The position numbers and the translations under genes are program-made. This document shows positions 43,259 through 52,470 of a stretch of 64,000 nucleotides of DNA, piece by piece; the first letter of the stretch is position 1, and each line of letters begins with the position of its first letter. Location: the NCBI RefSeq assembly GCF_900119315.1, contig NZ_LT827010.1, positions 4,683,001 through 4,747,000 of the forward strand, in the 5' to 3' direction. This stretch comes from Actinoplanes sp. SE50/110. GTDB lineage: Bacteria > Actinomycetota > Actinomycetes > Mycobacteriales > Micromonosporaceae. Under the pieces are notes generated by a model. That model saw only the letters and a list, made by a program, of their open reading frames with translations. It did not search any database and was not told the origin of the DNA.

Positions 43259-44857
43259 ATGCCCGCCCACCTCAAAGCCACCGGGCTGGCCCGCACCCAC
43301 GACGGCGACCTGCTGTTCTCCGGCGTCGACCTGATCCTGCAGGACGGCGACCGCTACGGCCTCGTCGGCCCCAACGGCGCCGGCAAAACCACCCTGCTGC
43401 GCGTGCTCGCCGGCGACCTGCCACCCACCCACGGCACCGTCACCCGCACCCCCGGAACCCGCATCGCCCACGTCACCCAGCAGATCCCCGACCCCGACCA
43501 CACCGTCGGCGCCTACCTCACCGCCGGCCTCGGCGAACTCGCCACCGTCACCACCACCATGCGCACCCTGGAGAACCGGCTCGCCGCCGGCGCCGACGTC
43601 CTCGACGCCTACGCCCGGGCCCAGGAACGCTGGACCGCCCTGCAAGGCTGGACCGCCGAAACCCGCCTCACCGAAATCCGCCAGCGCCTCGACATCGACC
43701 ACCTCGACGACACCCTGCCCCTGGCCACCGTCTCCGGCGGCGAACAGGCCCGCCTCATGCTCGCCCGCGCCCTGCTCTCCCACCCCCACCTGCTGCTCCT
43801 CGACGAACCCACCAACCACCTCGACACCGACGGCGCCACCTGGCTGCGCGACTGGCTCCAGCAATTCCCCGGCGGCGTGCTCACCGTCAGCCACGACCGC
43901 GCCTTCCTCGACGCCACCGTCACCCGCATCATCGAACTCGACGGCATCGACGAACACCCCCAGGACTATCCCGGCGGCGGCTACACCGCCTACCGCCAGG
44001 AAAAACAACGTCGCTGGGAACGCCTGCTGCTCGACTACGAAGCCCAGGAGAAGGACCGCCTGCGCTGGGAAACCGACATCGAACGCACCAAGAACCACGC
44101 CCGCGGCGTCGAGAACACCGTCCGCTCCGGCGCCGAAGCCCCCCACCTGCGCCGCGTCGCCCGCCGCGTCGCCCGCAAAGCCAAAGTCAGAGAACGCCGG
44201 CTCCGCCGCCAGATGGCCTCCGTACGATGGATCGCCGAACCCCGCCGCCGCCCACCCCTGACCCTCGCCTTCCCCGACGACGACGGCGACCCCGCCGACA
44301 CCGTCCTGGCAATCCGCGACCTCACCCTCGGCTTCGGCGAGCGCACCCTGCTCGACCACATCGACCTCGACGTCACCCGTGGCGACCGGATCCTGATCAC
44401 CGGCCGCAACGGCACCGGCAAAACCACCCTGCTGCGCGCCATCGCCGCCGGCCACCCCGACGTCGCCGTCCTCCCGCAGACCACCGACCACCTGCGCACC
44501 GACACCACCGTCCTGGACCACTTCCGCGCCCACGTCCCGGTCTACGCCGACGACGCCGAACGCCTGCTCACCGGCCACCAGTTCGACCCCGACCAGTGGA
44601 CCGCCCGGCTGCGCGACCTGTCCGCCGGCGAACTACGCCGCCTGCTGCTCGCCATCCTCGTCAACAGTCCCGCCCGCATCCTGCTCCTCGACGAACCCAC
44701 CAACTTCCTCGACTTCGACGCCCTCGACGTCATCGAGGAAGCCCTGCGCCGCTACCGCGGCACCCTGCTCACCGTCACCCACGACCACTACTTCGCCGAC
44801 GCCGTCGGACACACCCGCCACTGGCATGTCGCCGACCGCACCGTGATCGAGAACTGA
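43259..44857 (+). CDS. ABC-F family ATPase
   Basis: 532 residues, ATG after AGGAGG. Two ATPase domains without membrane parts: Walker A GPNGAGKTT and GRNGTGKTT, signatures VSGGEQARLMLARALL and LSAGELRRLLLA, Walker B LLLLDEPTNHLD and ILLLDEPTNFLD. The linker (about 245-340) is charged and Arg-rich with RKAKVRERRLRRQ. ABC-F proteins act on the ribosome, some giving antibiotic resistance (Ribo/Vga/OptrA group), others as translation factors. The second signature LSAGE is slightly deviant. Tyrosine recombinase gene starts four bases after. Confidence 0.9.
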   Translation: MPAHLKATGLARTHDGDLLFSGVDLILQDGDRYGLVGPNGAGKTTLLRVLAGDLPPTHGTVTRTPGTRIAHVTQQIPDPDHTVGAYLTAGLGELATVTTTMRTLENRLAAGADVLDAYARAQERWTALQGWTAETRLTEIRQRLDIDHLDDTLPLATVSGGEQARLMLARALLSHPHLLLLDEPTNHLDTDGATWLRDWLQQFPGGVLTVSHDRAFLDATVTRIIELDGIDEHPQDYPGGGYTAYRQEKQRRWERLLLDYEAQEKDRLRWETDIERTKNHARGVENTVRSGAEAPHLRRVARRVARKAKVRERRLRRQMASVRWIAEPRRRPPLTLAFPDDDGDPADTVLAIRDLTLGFGERTLLDHIDLDVTRGDRILITGRNGTGKTTLLRAIAAGHPDVAVLPQTTDHLRTDTTVLDHFRAHVPVYADDAERLLTGHQFDPDQWTARLRDLSAGELRRLLLAILVNSPARILLLDEPTNFLDFDALDVIEEALRRYRGTLLTVTHDHYFADAVGHTRHWHVADRTVIEN

Positions 44858-44861
44858 CACC

Positions 44862-45794
44862 ATGGACCCCATGTCGCTGCTGCCCCACGTCACCGCGTCA
44901 GCCACCCGCTTCACCGACGCCTGGCTGGAAAACCGGCGACTGTCCGACCACACCCGCGACGCCTACCGCCGCGACGTCACCACCTGGCTCACCTGGTGCA
45001 CCGAACACCACCTCGACCCCCTGCAGGCCACCTTCCTCGACGTCAACGCCTACGCCCGCGGCCTGGAAGCCCGCCCCATGGCCGCCGCCACCGTCGCCCG
45101 CAAACTCTCCGGGCTCTCCAGCTGGTACGCCTTCCTCGTCAAACTCCGCGTCGTCACCGGCAACCCCGTCGCCGACGCCGACCGCCCCTACGTCGACCGC
45201 GACCACTCCGCCACCATCGGCCTGACCCCCGACGAAGTCGACAACCTGCTGGCCGCCGCCGACCGCCAGGACGGACCCGCCGCCGTGCGCCACCGCGCCG
45301 TGCTCACCCTGCTCGCCGACCTCGGCCTGCGCGTCGGCGAACTCGTCAGCCTCGACCTCACCGACCTCGGCTGGGAGCGCGGCCACCGCACCGTCCGCTT
45401 CACCGGCAAAGGCGGCCGCCCCCGCCGCCGCGTCCTGACCCCCAGCGCCGCCGCCGCCCTCGACACCTACCTCCGCGTCCGCGGCACCCAGCCCGGCCCC
45501 CTGTTCGCCACCACCACCGGCGCCCGCCTCGACCGGCACGCCGTCTTCCGCCTCGTCCGGCGCCTGGCCGCCGAAGCCGGCATCGCCGGCGCCGACAAAC
45601 TCTCCCCACACTCGCTACGCCACGCCTTCGCCACCACCGCCCGCGCCGAAGGCGTACCCCTCGAAGACGTCCAGGACGCCATGGGCCACGCCGACCCACG
45701 CACCACCCGCCGCTACGACCGCGACCGCCACAACCTCGACCGCGACCCCGCCTACACCATCGCCGCCGCCCGCGACCGCCGCCGCACCGCCTAG
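44862..45794 (+). CDS. Tyrosine recombinase (XerC/D-like)
   Basis: 310 residues. N-terminal SAM-like core-binding domain (about 15-100), catalytic domain with Arg in DLGLRVGELVSL, Lys in TGKGGRPRRR, HSLRHAFATTA (His-x-x-Arg), GHADPRTTRRYDRD (His and nucleophilic Tyr). All catalytic residues are there. Length matches Xer proteins; but a gene 5 kb away codes for a similar one, and the ABC-F gene directly upstream is unusual for xer loci. It may serve chromosome-dimer resolution or an integrated element. Confidence 0.88.
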   Translation: MDPMSLLPHVTASATRFTDAWLENRRLSDHTRDAYRRDVTTWLTWCTEHHLDPLQATFLDVNAYARGLEARPMAAATVARKLSGLSSWYAFLVKLRVVTGNPVADADRPYVDRDHSATIGLTPDEVDNLLAAADRQDGPAAVRHRAVLTLLADLGLRVGELVSLDLTDLGWERGHRTVRFTGKGGRPRRRVLTPSAAAALDTYLRVRGTQPGPLFATTTGARLDRHAVFRLVRRLAAEAGIAGADKLSPHSLRHAFATTARAEGVPLEDVQDAMGHADPRTTRRYDRDRHNLDRDPAYTIAAARDRRRTA

Positions 45795-45870
45795 CCCCAC
45801 ACACCGAGCGCGTCGCCCGCCCCCTATGCTCTGACCGGCCAGGCAACGGAACAAACAGGGCGGGAACAGG

Positions 45871-46707
45871 TTGAACATCTTTCAGGCGATTCTGATGGGC
45901 GCGGTGGAAGGCGTCACCGAATTCCTCCCGGTCTCCAGCACCGGACACCTGACCATCCTGGAAAAACTGCTCGGCTACCGCCTCGACGACCCGGACATCA
46001 CCGCCTTCACCGTGATCATCCAGTCCGGCGCCGTCCTGGCCACCATCATCTTCCTGATGAAGGACATCCTGCGGATCGTCCCGGCCTTCTTCAAAGGCCT
46101 CACCAACGCCGACGCCCGCAAACACCCCGACTACCGATTCGCCCTGGCCGTCATCCTCGGCTCGATCCCCATCGTGATCGCCGGACTCACCTTCAAAGAC
46201 GCCATCGAAACCACCCTGCGCAGCCTCTGGTTCGTCGCCATCGCCCTGATCGTCTGGTCAGCCGTCATGGCCTTCGCCGACTACGCCGCCACCCAGGTCC
46301 GCCACGAAGACGACGTCACCTGGAAAGACGCCCTCATCATCGGCACCGTCCAGTGCCTGGCCGTCATCCCCGGCATCTCCCGCTCCGGCTCCACCATGTC
46401 CGCCGGCCTGCTGCGCGACCTCGACCGGGTCACCGTCACCAAACTCTCGTTCTTCCTGTCCGTGCCCGCCCTCACCGGCGCCTCACTGCTGCAGGGCTAC
46501 GAGGAATACGACAACATCTCCCACGGCGTCGGCTGGACCAACACCATCGTCGCCACCGCCGTGAGCTTCATCGTCGCCTACTTCGCCGTGACCTGGCTGC
46601 TCAAATTCGTCGCCAAGCACTCCTACCGCATCTTCATCTTCTACCGCCTCGCCCTCGGCGCCCTGCTCCTGCTGCTGCTGGGCACCGGCACCATCAGCGC
46701 CCAGTAA
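45871..46707 (+). CDS. uppP: Undecaprenyl-diphosphatase UppP/BacA
   Basis: 278 residues from TTG. Family signature GAVEGVTEFLPVSSTGHL with catalytic Glu and Ser, and the second motif VIPGISRSGSTMSAGLLRDL; eight membrane helices. Dephosphorylates undecaprenyl diphosphate so the lipid carrier of peptidoglycan can be reused; overexpression gives bacitracin resistance. Monocistronic with a strong terminator. Confidence 0.96.
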   Translation: MNIFQAILMGAVEGVTEFLPVSSTGHLTILEKLLGYRLDDPDITAFTVIIQSGAVLATIIFLMKDILRIVPAFFKGLTNADARKHPDYRFALAVILGSIPIVIAGLTFKDAIETTLRSLWFVAIALIVWSAVMAFADYAATQVRHEDDVTWKDALIIGTVQCLAVIPGISRSGSTMSAGLLRDLDRVTVTKLSFFLSVPALTGASLLQGYEEYDNISHGVGWTNTIVATAVSFIVAYFAVTWLLKFVAKHSYRIFIFYRLALGALLLLLLGTGTISAQ

Positions 46708-46766
46708 ACAGCCCCCACCGGCCGCGCCGAACCGGCCCCGGCCAGTCGTCACGCCCCCATCCCGCC

Positions 46767-46793
46767 GAAGCGCTCGCCCCGTGCGAGCGCTTC
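46767..46793. terminator. Terminator after uppP
   Basis: GAAGCGCTCGC and GCGAGCGCTTC pair perfectly (11 bp, 5-base loop) followed by GCCGTTT, 60 bases after the uppP stop. Confidence 0.85.
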
Positions 46794-46941
46794 GCCGTTT
46801 CCGGCCATCGGGAAACCCGCCGCTAGCGGCGCCGGGGGAGCAGCACCCCGTCACCAAGCCGCCCACGAGACGGCCGGGCACGGACGCACACCGACACCCG
46901 GCCCGTGCTCCCTGATCGACGCACCACCGGACCACCGGTGA

Positions 46942-47694
46942 TCACGACGGCTGCTGACCCGCCTCACCCAGCTCCGCCAACCGCGCCTCGATCTCCGCCA
47001 ACTCCGCCCGCAACCGCTGCGCCTGCTGCTCCGCCTCCGCCCGCTCCGCCGACAGGATCTGCTCCACCGCCTCCTGCACCCCCGGAACGTCGATCAGCTG
47101 CACCATCTTCAACGCCTCGGCCGGACGGATCACATAGGGCTTCGCCAGCGCCTTGGCACCTTGCGTCGCCCCGACCGTCCACTCACCCTCGCCGTAGGCC
47201 AGCGTCACCGTCAACGACGGCGAAGGCTTCGCCTTCACCGAACGAGCCGCCACCTTACGCGGAGCCGGAGCCGTCACGTCCTGCACATCCTTTCCCACCA
47301 CACCATCGTCATCCCCACGCCGCTGCACCGGAGCCGCCCGCGGCTTCTCCACCGGTCTCCCGATCGGCTTGTCGATCAGAAACTCCGGCCCCGACAACAC
47401 CGGCTCAGGCTCCGGCTCCACCACCGGCACCACCTTCCTCACCGGCGCCCCTTTCGGCGCGATCCGCAGATCACCGGGGGAGAAGGGCAGCTCATCACGA
47501 CCGAACCGGACCACCACCCACTCATCGGAGACCGCCGGATCCGCCAGCCCCACCACCTGCCCGATCTGCCCGGCGATCTGCCCCGCCGCCTCGGTGAACT
47601 GCACCCGAGGCTTGCGCCCGGCCGCCAACGCGTCCCGGATCCCGTCCAACTCCTCCGTGGTCAACCCACGGGCCTCCACACCCGCCGCCGCCAT
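46942..47694 (-). CDS. Unknown protein with C-terminal coiled coil
   Basis: 250 residues from the ATG at 47,694, preceded by GAAGGTGG. N-terminus: LTTEELDGIRDALAAGRKPR and VQFTEAAGQIAGQIGQVVGL, then DEWVVVRFGRDELPFSP with small-barrel look; a Pro/Lys-rich middle (about 90-165); a WTVGATQGAKALAKPYVIRP segment; and a heptad helix rich in Glu/Ala/Arg to the end. Architecture suggests a nucleic-acid or nucleoid-associated protein but no family is recognised. The longer frame to 47,937 includes the 76-bp repeat and is unlikely. Confidence 0.65.
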   Translation of the reverse strand: MAAAGVEARGLTTEELDGIRDALAAGRKPRVQFTEAAGQIAGQIGQVVGLADPAVSDEWVVVRFGRDELPFSPGDLRIAPKGAPVRKVVPVVEPEPEPVLSGPEFLIDKPIGRPVEKPRAAPVQRRGDDDGVVGKDVQDVTAPAPRKVAARSVKAKPSPSLTVTLAYGEGEWTVGATQGAKALAKPYVIRPAEALKMVQLIDVPGVQEAVEQILSAERAEAEQQAQRLRAELAEIEARLAELGEAGQQPS

Positions 47695-47910
47695 CAATCT
47701 CAGCCCCACCTTCGTACGCCTGTATGAGAGGGCCTTCTTTCTACCAGCCCCCACCGACAAGAACCCCACGCCCCGCCGACCACCCCACCGCACGTGACGC
47801 ACCACCGCACCACCGCCGCCGATCCGACCGGCCGCCACATCACCGGGCACGCACCGGTGTACCACCCCGGCACGGCCCACAGAGCAGCCCACAGAGCACG
47901 GACACCCACC

Positions 47911-47986
47911 GCGCCCCGCATCCACCACGACACCCATCCCGCCGACCGACCCCCGACGTTGATCATCATGCGAGCCCGGGGGAGAG
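47911..47986. repeat. Direct repeat, copy 1 (76 bp)
   Basis: Matches 48,766-48,841 at 71 of 76 positions. In copy 2 the repeat covers the first codons and leader of an unknown gene; copy 1 has no such gene body attached. It is followed directly by a piece of the Clp-N/HTH gene. Confidence 0.85.
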
Positions 47987-47987
47987 C

Positions 47988-48033
47988 CTGATCGGGCACT
48001 TCATCGACCAGGCCCAGCGCTCCGGCGAAGATG
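47988..48033 (+). pseudogene. Fragment of the Clp-N/HTH gene
   Basis: CTGATCGGGCACTTCATCGA and the next 25 bases repeat the segment of the 35,096 gene near 35,232 (LIGHFVDQARRSG) with two changes, giving LIGHFIDQAQRSG. The similarity stops on both sides, so it is a short recombined scrap. Confidence 0.65.
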
Positions 48034-48040
48034 ATCATTA

Positions 48041-48348
48041 TTGAGGGAGTGGCCGGCGACAAGATCACCCGCAAGACCGCGACCCACCGGCCGGCGCCCC
48101 AGAGGGCGGCAGCGCTCAAGGGAACCGCCGACGCCCGCCGCGCCGGACCCGACAACGACTCAGCCGGACGCAACCGGGTCGACCGGCTCGGCGGACCGTC
48201 TCATCCCGGGCAACCGGTCGCCCTCATGACTGACAGCCGCAAAGAACGGATCCAGCCGGGACGAGGACAAAATCGACGGGCTCAGGAAGCAGCGCGCGCG
48301 GACGAGACCGGGCCGACGGCCGATCAGCCGCACACGCGGGTGGGCGGC
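48041..48348. other. Gene-poor stretch
   Basis: Open frames here have Arg/Pro-rich, low-complexity translations without family features. I see no RNA gene or clear regulatory site. Confidence 0.4.
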
Positions 48349-48792
48349 TCAGGGGAGCGGATCAGCGAGAATCCACGTCGCATACTCCTCCTCGCTGACC
48401 GCGCTACTCGCCCACGTCGTCGGTGACAACGCCACGAACTCCCGGAACCCCGCGACCCGCGGCAACGACTCACCGACCCGCACCCGAATCCACGGCAACG
48501 GACCGAACGAACCCTGAGCCAACGACAGCAGCACCGCACCGTCCGCATCGATCGTGCCGTTGCGGCGACTCACCAGATGCCACAGCCGATCCACCCGGGC
48601 ATCATGATCGTCAGACTCATGACGTACCCATTTCACCGGCCGCGCCGACGACATGATGAACGGCCGCCACACCTCACCCTGCGCGGGCAGCTCCGCGTGG
48701 TCGAGGAAACCCTCCACCACGAAACCCGCACCCGCCAGCGCATCCCGCACGTCGGCCCGCCCCGCGCGCCCCGCATCCACCACGACACCCAT
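48349..48792 (-). CDS. Unknown protein of about 147 residues
   Basis: Start at the ATG encoding MGVVVDAG; further upstream frame exists. Protein-like throughout: FVVEGFLDHAELPAQGEVWR, FIMSSARPVKWVRHESDDH, VDRLWHLVSRRNGTIDADGA, LLSLAQGSFGPLPWIRVRVG, EEEYATWILADPLP. No domain recognised. Its first codons and leader lie in the 76-bp repeat, so its 5' end has been copied to 47,911. Confidence 0.6.
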   Translation of the reverse strand: MGVVVDAGRAGRADVRDALAGAGFVVEGFLDHAELPAQGEVWRPFIMSSARPVKWVRHESDDHDARVDRLWHLVSRRNGTIDADGAVLLSLAQGSFGPLPWIRVRVGESLPRVAGFREFVALSPTTWASSAVSEEEYATWILADPLP

Positions 48793-48841
48793 CCCGCCGA
48801 CCGACCACCGATGTTGATCATCATGGAGGCCCGGGGGAGAG
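48766..48841. repeat. Direct repeat, copy 2 (76 bp)
   Basis: Contains GATGTTGATCATCATGGAGG and the first codons of the unknown gene at 48,792. Copy 1 lies 855 bases upstream. Confidence 0.85.
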
Positions 48842-49202
48842 ACAACCGTCCTCGCGCGAAACCCGCCCGAACCCATTCAGCCGACGGCCCGTCACCGGGA
48901 CTGACCGGCTCGACCTTTTCGCAACCGCAAGTTGCGGGATCACCTTGAGCCGGGGAGAGGGCAAACCGCCTTGACCCGGGAGCACACCTCGGATGCCGCC
49001 CCGCGAGCCCCGCACCGAGACCACATCGCCGCGTGCGAACGAGGGCACGAGCCTGCGTTCGGAGCCGGCCGAAACACCGTACAACCGCTGTCTACTTCGC
49101 CCCGCAAACCAACCGCGCCGCACGCAGCCACCGCAACCCGGCATTTCCCGCCGCGCCCATCGCCGCCGCCGCTGAATCCGCTCAGCCGTCCCTGTGACGC
49201 CG

Positions 49203-49682
49203 TCAATCCAGGGGAGCGGCAAACCAGGGACCGGCGTCGTCAGACAACGCGAGCGCCAGACATCGCGCCTGGTGCGCCGGCAACGGCGGCACCGAATCCG
49301 GATCGAACCAGCCCACCTCGACGGATTCATCGTCGTTGACCCGGGCGTCACCCTCGACGGACCGGCACAGCAAACCGATGGCGAGCCAGTAGATCTGATC
49401 GCCGTTGGGTGCGACCGACAGATCCAGCGCCTCCACGGAAAGCAGGCGTTCCACCCGTGCGCGGACACCGGTTTCCTCGAAGACCTCGCGGAGCGCGCCG
49501 TCGGCGGGTTGTTCGCCGGGTTCGAGGCATCCGGTGGTGAGGGCCCATTCGCCGGTGTCGGAGCGCCGGACGAGCAGGATCCGGTTGTTCTCGTCGAGCA
49601 CCACGGCGATCACACCGTTCAAGGGCAGTGGGTCGTGCCCGAGCTTGGCGCGCAGGGCGAGGACGAATGCGGGGATCGGCAT
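49203..49682 (-). CDS. Nudix hydrolase
   Basis: 159 residues. VIAVVLDENNRILLVRRSDT, then Nudix box GCLEPGEQPADGALREVFEE followed by TG, complete (GX5EX7REUXEEXG), and downstream strands with YWLAIGLLCR. Hydrolyses a nucleoside diphosphate linked to X; substrate unknown. Unlike the decayed Nudix gene at 10,190 it is intact. Confidence 0.9.
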   Translation of the reverse strand: MPIPAFVLALRAKLGHDPLPLNGVIAVVLDENNRILLVRRSDTGEWALTTGCLEPGEQPADGALREVFEETGVRARVERLLSVEALDLSVAPNGDQIYWLAIGLLCRSVEGDARVNDDESVEVGWFDPDSVPPLPAHQARCLALALSDDAGPWFAAPLD

Positions 49683-50224
49683 GCGCGTCAGCCTATGGTC
49701 CGCTCGCCAAAATCTCAGGTCGATAATGTATATTATGTCAACTAGAGGCTGGAGAGGTGTGGTCGTGCCATCCCCTGCGGTGTCACTCCGGGACGTCTCG
49801 TGCGATCGGCAGACCGGCCCGGAAGCTGTGGAGGTTTCACCGCGGGGCCGGCCCGTTCCGGCGAGCGCATCACGCCGAACTCAATGGTTTCCGGCAGATC
49901 GAGATGGCCGAGTCGGGCCAGTTGCCGGGCGTCGTGTGGATCGGCGAGCCGAACCAAGTCAGCCGCGGCCCGATCCGCCCGTGGTAGCCGGCCAACGGTG
50001 ACCACCGACCGGTCCGAGCGTTTCCGGGTGACTACCGTGCTGGGCGGAACCGTTCCCGAGATGATTTCCACACCGGTTTAGCCACGCCACGCATGCGGGG
50101 GTGTTCGGCATCGTGGCTGCCCTCCCCGACCGGCGGATTCGGGTGATCGGGTGTCCTGGTCGGTGGCGGGCATGCTACGGTGCAGACGGGCACGAATGCG
50201 GATATATCATGCATAATATCTCTT
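49683..50224. other. Intergenic stretch with two AT-rich dyads
   Basis: ATAATGTATATTAT at 49,723-49,736 and GATATATCATGCATAATATC at 50,201-50,220 stand out in very GC-rich DNA; the second is a dyad around ATGCAT and ends four bases before the recombinase start codon. Between them a minus-strand frame (49,742-50,071) has some protein-like runs but no family and I do not call it a gene. Confidence 0.55.
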
Positions 50225-51193
50225 ATGCAGCACGAACCATCTGTCGATCCGCCCTCTCCCCTTTCTGACCTGGTCGAGGAGTTCCTCGCCGCGCGGGCCA
50301 CGCGGAAGCCGTCGGCGCACACTCTCGCTGCGTATCGGCGCGATCTGTCCCTGGTGTTGCGGCAGGTGTCCCCCGCGCCGGCCGATCCGGCGGACCTCTC
50401 CCCTCGCCTGTTGCGGGCGGCGTTCGCGCGTTTCGCGGCGGACCGCGCCCCCGCTTCCGTGGCGCGTGCCTGGTCGTCGTGGAATGCGTTTTTCACGTTT
50501 CTGGTGACCGAGGGTGTGGTGGCGGGCAATCCGATGTCGGCGGTGGACAAGCCGCGGATGGTGGCGCACTCCCCCAAGCCGTTGCGGGGTGAGGACACGC
50601 CGGAGCAATTGTTGCGGGTGGCGAGTGTCGCGGATGAGCGTCAGCGTGATCCGTGGCCGGAGCGGGATGTGCTGGTTCTGGCGTTGGCTCTGTGTGCCGG
50701 GTTGCGGCTTTCGGAGTTGCTGGGGTTGACCGTCGGTGCGGTGTCGGGTCGTGATGGTGAGCGGCGGATCGAGGTGGCCGGTAAGGGTGGGCGGCCGCGG
50801 TCGGTGCCGATCGATGCGGGGCTGGATGCCGCGGTGGCGCGGTATGTGGCGAGCCGGCGGGTGCGGTTCGGTCGGGTGGCGAGTGTGGATCGGTTGCTGG
50901 TGGATCGGCATGGGGCGCCGTTGCAGCGGGGTGGTCTGCAGTATCTGGTGCGGTCGTGTTTCCGGCGGGCGGGTATCGGTGACCGGGTGCCGCGGGGTGC
51001 GCAGTTGCATGCATTGCGGCATACCTTTGCGACGCGTCTTGCCGAGGATGGGGCGAATGCGTCGGAGATCATGCGGCTGTTGGGGCATGCGTCGTTGGCG
51101 ACGTCGCAGAACTATATCGAGGTGACGGCGGAGCAGCAGCGGGCGGCGATCCAGTCGAATCGTACGAACCGGGTGTTGCGCGAGTTGGCGTGA
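50225..51193 (+). CDS. Second tyrosine recombinase
   Basis: 322 residues; ATG at 50,225 directly after the AT-rich dyad. N-terminal core-binding domain (about 15-110), catalytic domain with Arg in LCAGLRLSELLG, Lys in VAGKGGRPRSV, HALRHTFATRL and GHASLATSQNYIEV. All residues of the R-K-H-R-H-Y set are present. Its codon use is less C-ending (many TTG, GTG, CGG) than the first recombinase, as is that of the next genes. Role: site-specific recombination, target unknown. Confidence 0.88.
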   Translation: MQHEPSVDPPSPLSDLVEEFLAARATRKPSAHTLAAYRRDLSLVLRQVSPAPADPADLSPRLLRAAFARFAADRAPASVARAWSSWNAFFTFLVTEGVVAGNPMSAVDKPRMVAHSPKPLRGEDTPEQLLRVASVADERQRDPWPERDVLVLALALCAGLRLSELLGLTVGAVSGRDGERRIEVAGKGGRPRSVPIDAGLDAAVARYVASRRVRFGRVASVDRLLVDRHGAPLQRGGLQYLVRSCFRRAGIGDRVPRGAQLHALRHTFATRLAEDGANASEIMRLLGHASLATSQNYIEVTAEQQRAAIQSNRTNRVLRELA

Positions 51194-51218
51194 TCGTGCC
51201 GGGCGTAGGTTGGCTCGC

Positions 51219-51938
51219 ATGAAGCTGGTCGAGGATGAGGTGCGAATCGGTGAGATTCGTGCGGTGGTGGTGGGGCCGTCCGGTGGTGGGTCGTTTCCCG
51301 GGGTGTTGTTGTACACCGACATTTTTCAGCTGACGGAGTCGACGTTGCGGTCGGCGCGCAGGCTGGCGTCGGAGGGTTTTGTGGTGTGTGTTCCGGAGAT
51401 CTATCCGCGGGGTGAGCTGGCCGGGGTGGCGTTGGCGTTCGACGATGCGGGCAAGGCGCGGGGGTTGGCGGGTGCGGCGGCGACGCCGACGGCGCAGTTC
51501 GATGCCGATCGGGTGGCGGTGCTGGATTATCTGCAGGCCCGGGCGGATGTGTCGGCGCTGTTGGTGACGGGCTTCTGTATCGGTGGGCATCTGGCGTTCC
51601 GGGCGGCGTTGGATCCGCGGGTGTCGGCGACGGTGTGTTTTTATCCGACCGGTTTGCAGGATGGTGGGTTGGGTGCGGATGTGGCGGATTCGCTGGCGCG
51701 GGCCGGGGAGATCCGGGGGCGGTTGATGGTGGTGTTCGGGTCGCGGGATCCGCATGTTCCTTCGCAGGCGCGGCTGCGGATCGTGGGTGCGTTGTATGCG
51801 GCGGGGCTCGATGATGCGGAGTTGCATGTTTATCAGGGTGGGGAGCATGCGTTCATGCGGGATGTGGGTGCCCGGCATGATCCGGTGCTGACGGATCTGG
51901 CGTTGGCGGAGGCGGTTTCTTTTTACCGTGGGCGTTGA
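51219..51938 (+). CDS. Dienelactone hydrolase family protein
   Basis: 239 residues. Alpha/beta hydrolase with Cys nucleophile in VTGFCIGGHLAFRA, Asp in VFGSRDPHV and His in YQGGEHAFMRD, the DLH triad. Hydrolyses dienelactone-like or other small esters. Overlaps the GNAT gene by 11 bases. Confidence 0.9.
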   Translation: MKLVEDEVRIGEIRAVVVGPSGGGSFPGVLLYTDIFQLTESTLRSARRLASEGFVVCVPEIYPRGELAGVALAFDDAGKARGLAGAAATPTAQFDADRVAVLDYLQARADVSALLVTGFCIGGHLAFRAALDPRVSATVCFYPTGLQDGGLGADVADSLARAGEIRGRLMVVFGSRDPHVPSQARLRIVGALYAAGLDDAELHVYQGGEHAFMRDVGARHDPVLTDLALAEAVSFYRGR

Positions 51939-52470
51939 GTCGGGGATTCCGCGGGTGAGGTTGGAGTCGGCGCGCCTGGTGTTGCGGCCGTTCGAGTCCG
52001 GGGATGCGCCGGGGGTGCATGCGGTGTGGAACGAGCGGGAGTTTCTGCGGTTCGCGCCGGTCGGTTTCCGGTTCGCGGGTGCGGATCTGTCCCGGGTGGC
52101 GGACTGGTGTGCCCGGGGTGAGGTGTTCGCCGGGGTGGAGCGGTCCAGTGGGCGGTTGGCGTGTCATGTGGGGTTGTTCGGGGCGGACTGGTCGGCGATG
52201 ACGGTGGAGATTCATTACTGGACGGCGGTGTGGGCGCGCGGTAATGGTTTCGCGGTGGAGGCGGCGCGGTTGGTGGCGGGGTGGGCGTTGTCGGTGTTGG
52301 GGTTCGCGCGGGTGACGTTGCAGACGGATGTGCGGAATGTGGGTTCGCGGCGGGTGGCGCGGGGGGCGGGTTTCCGGTTCGAGGGGGTGTTGCGGAATGC
52401 GTCGTGGACGCGGTCGGGGCGGGCTGATCTGGCGGTGTTCAGTGTGATTCCGGGGGATGTGGGTCAGTAG
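51928..52470 (+). CDS. GNAT (RimJ/RimL-type) N-acetyltransferase
   Basis: 180 residues from GTG. LESARLVLRPFESGDAPGVH start, VEIHYWTAVWARGNGFAVEA as acetyl-CoA site, TDVRNVGSRRVARGAGFRFEG near the end, as in ribosomal-protein-alanine acetyltransferase relatives. Translationally coupled to the hydrolase gene. Converges on the methyltransferase with 7-base overlap. Confidence 0.88.
   Translation: MGVESGIPRVRLESARLVLRPFESGDAPGVHAVWNEREFLRFAPVGFRFAGADLSRVADWCARGEVFAGVERSSGRLACHVGLFGADWSAMTVEIHYWTAVWARGNGFAVEAARLVAGWALSVLGFARVTLQTDVRNVGSRRVARGAGFRFEGVLRNASWTRSGRADLAVFSVIPGDVGQ

Noticed and set aside
42433-45225. 930-codon plus-strand open frame
   Set aside because: Pro/Arg/His-rich frame across the aminotransferase, ABC-F and recombinase genes; composition typical of a shifted frame.
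47700-48850. CRISPR-like array because of repeats
   Set aside because: Only two long, imperfect copies 855 bases apart and no regular spacers.
49742-50071. Minus-strand frame with some protein-like runs
   Set aside because: No family, no ribosome site, short; could be a remnant but not supported.
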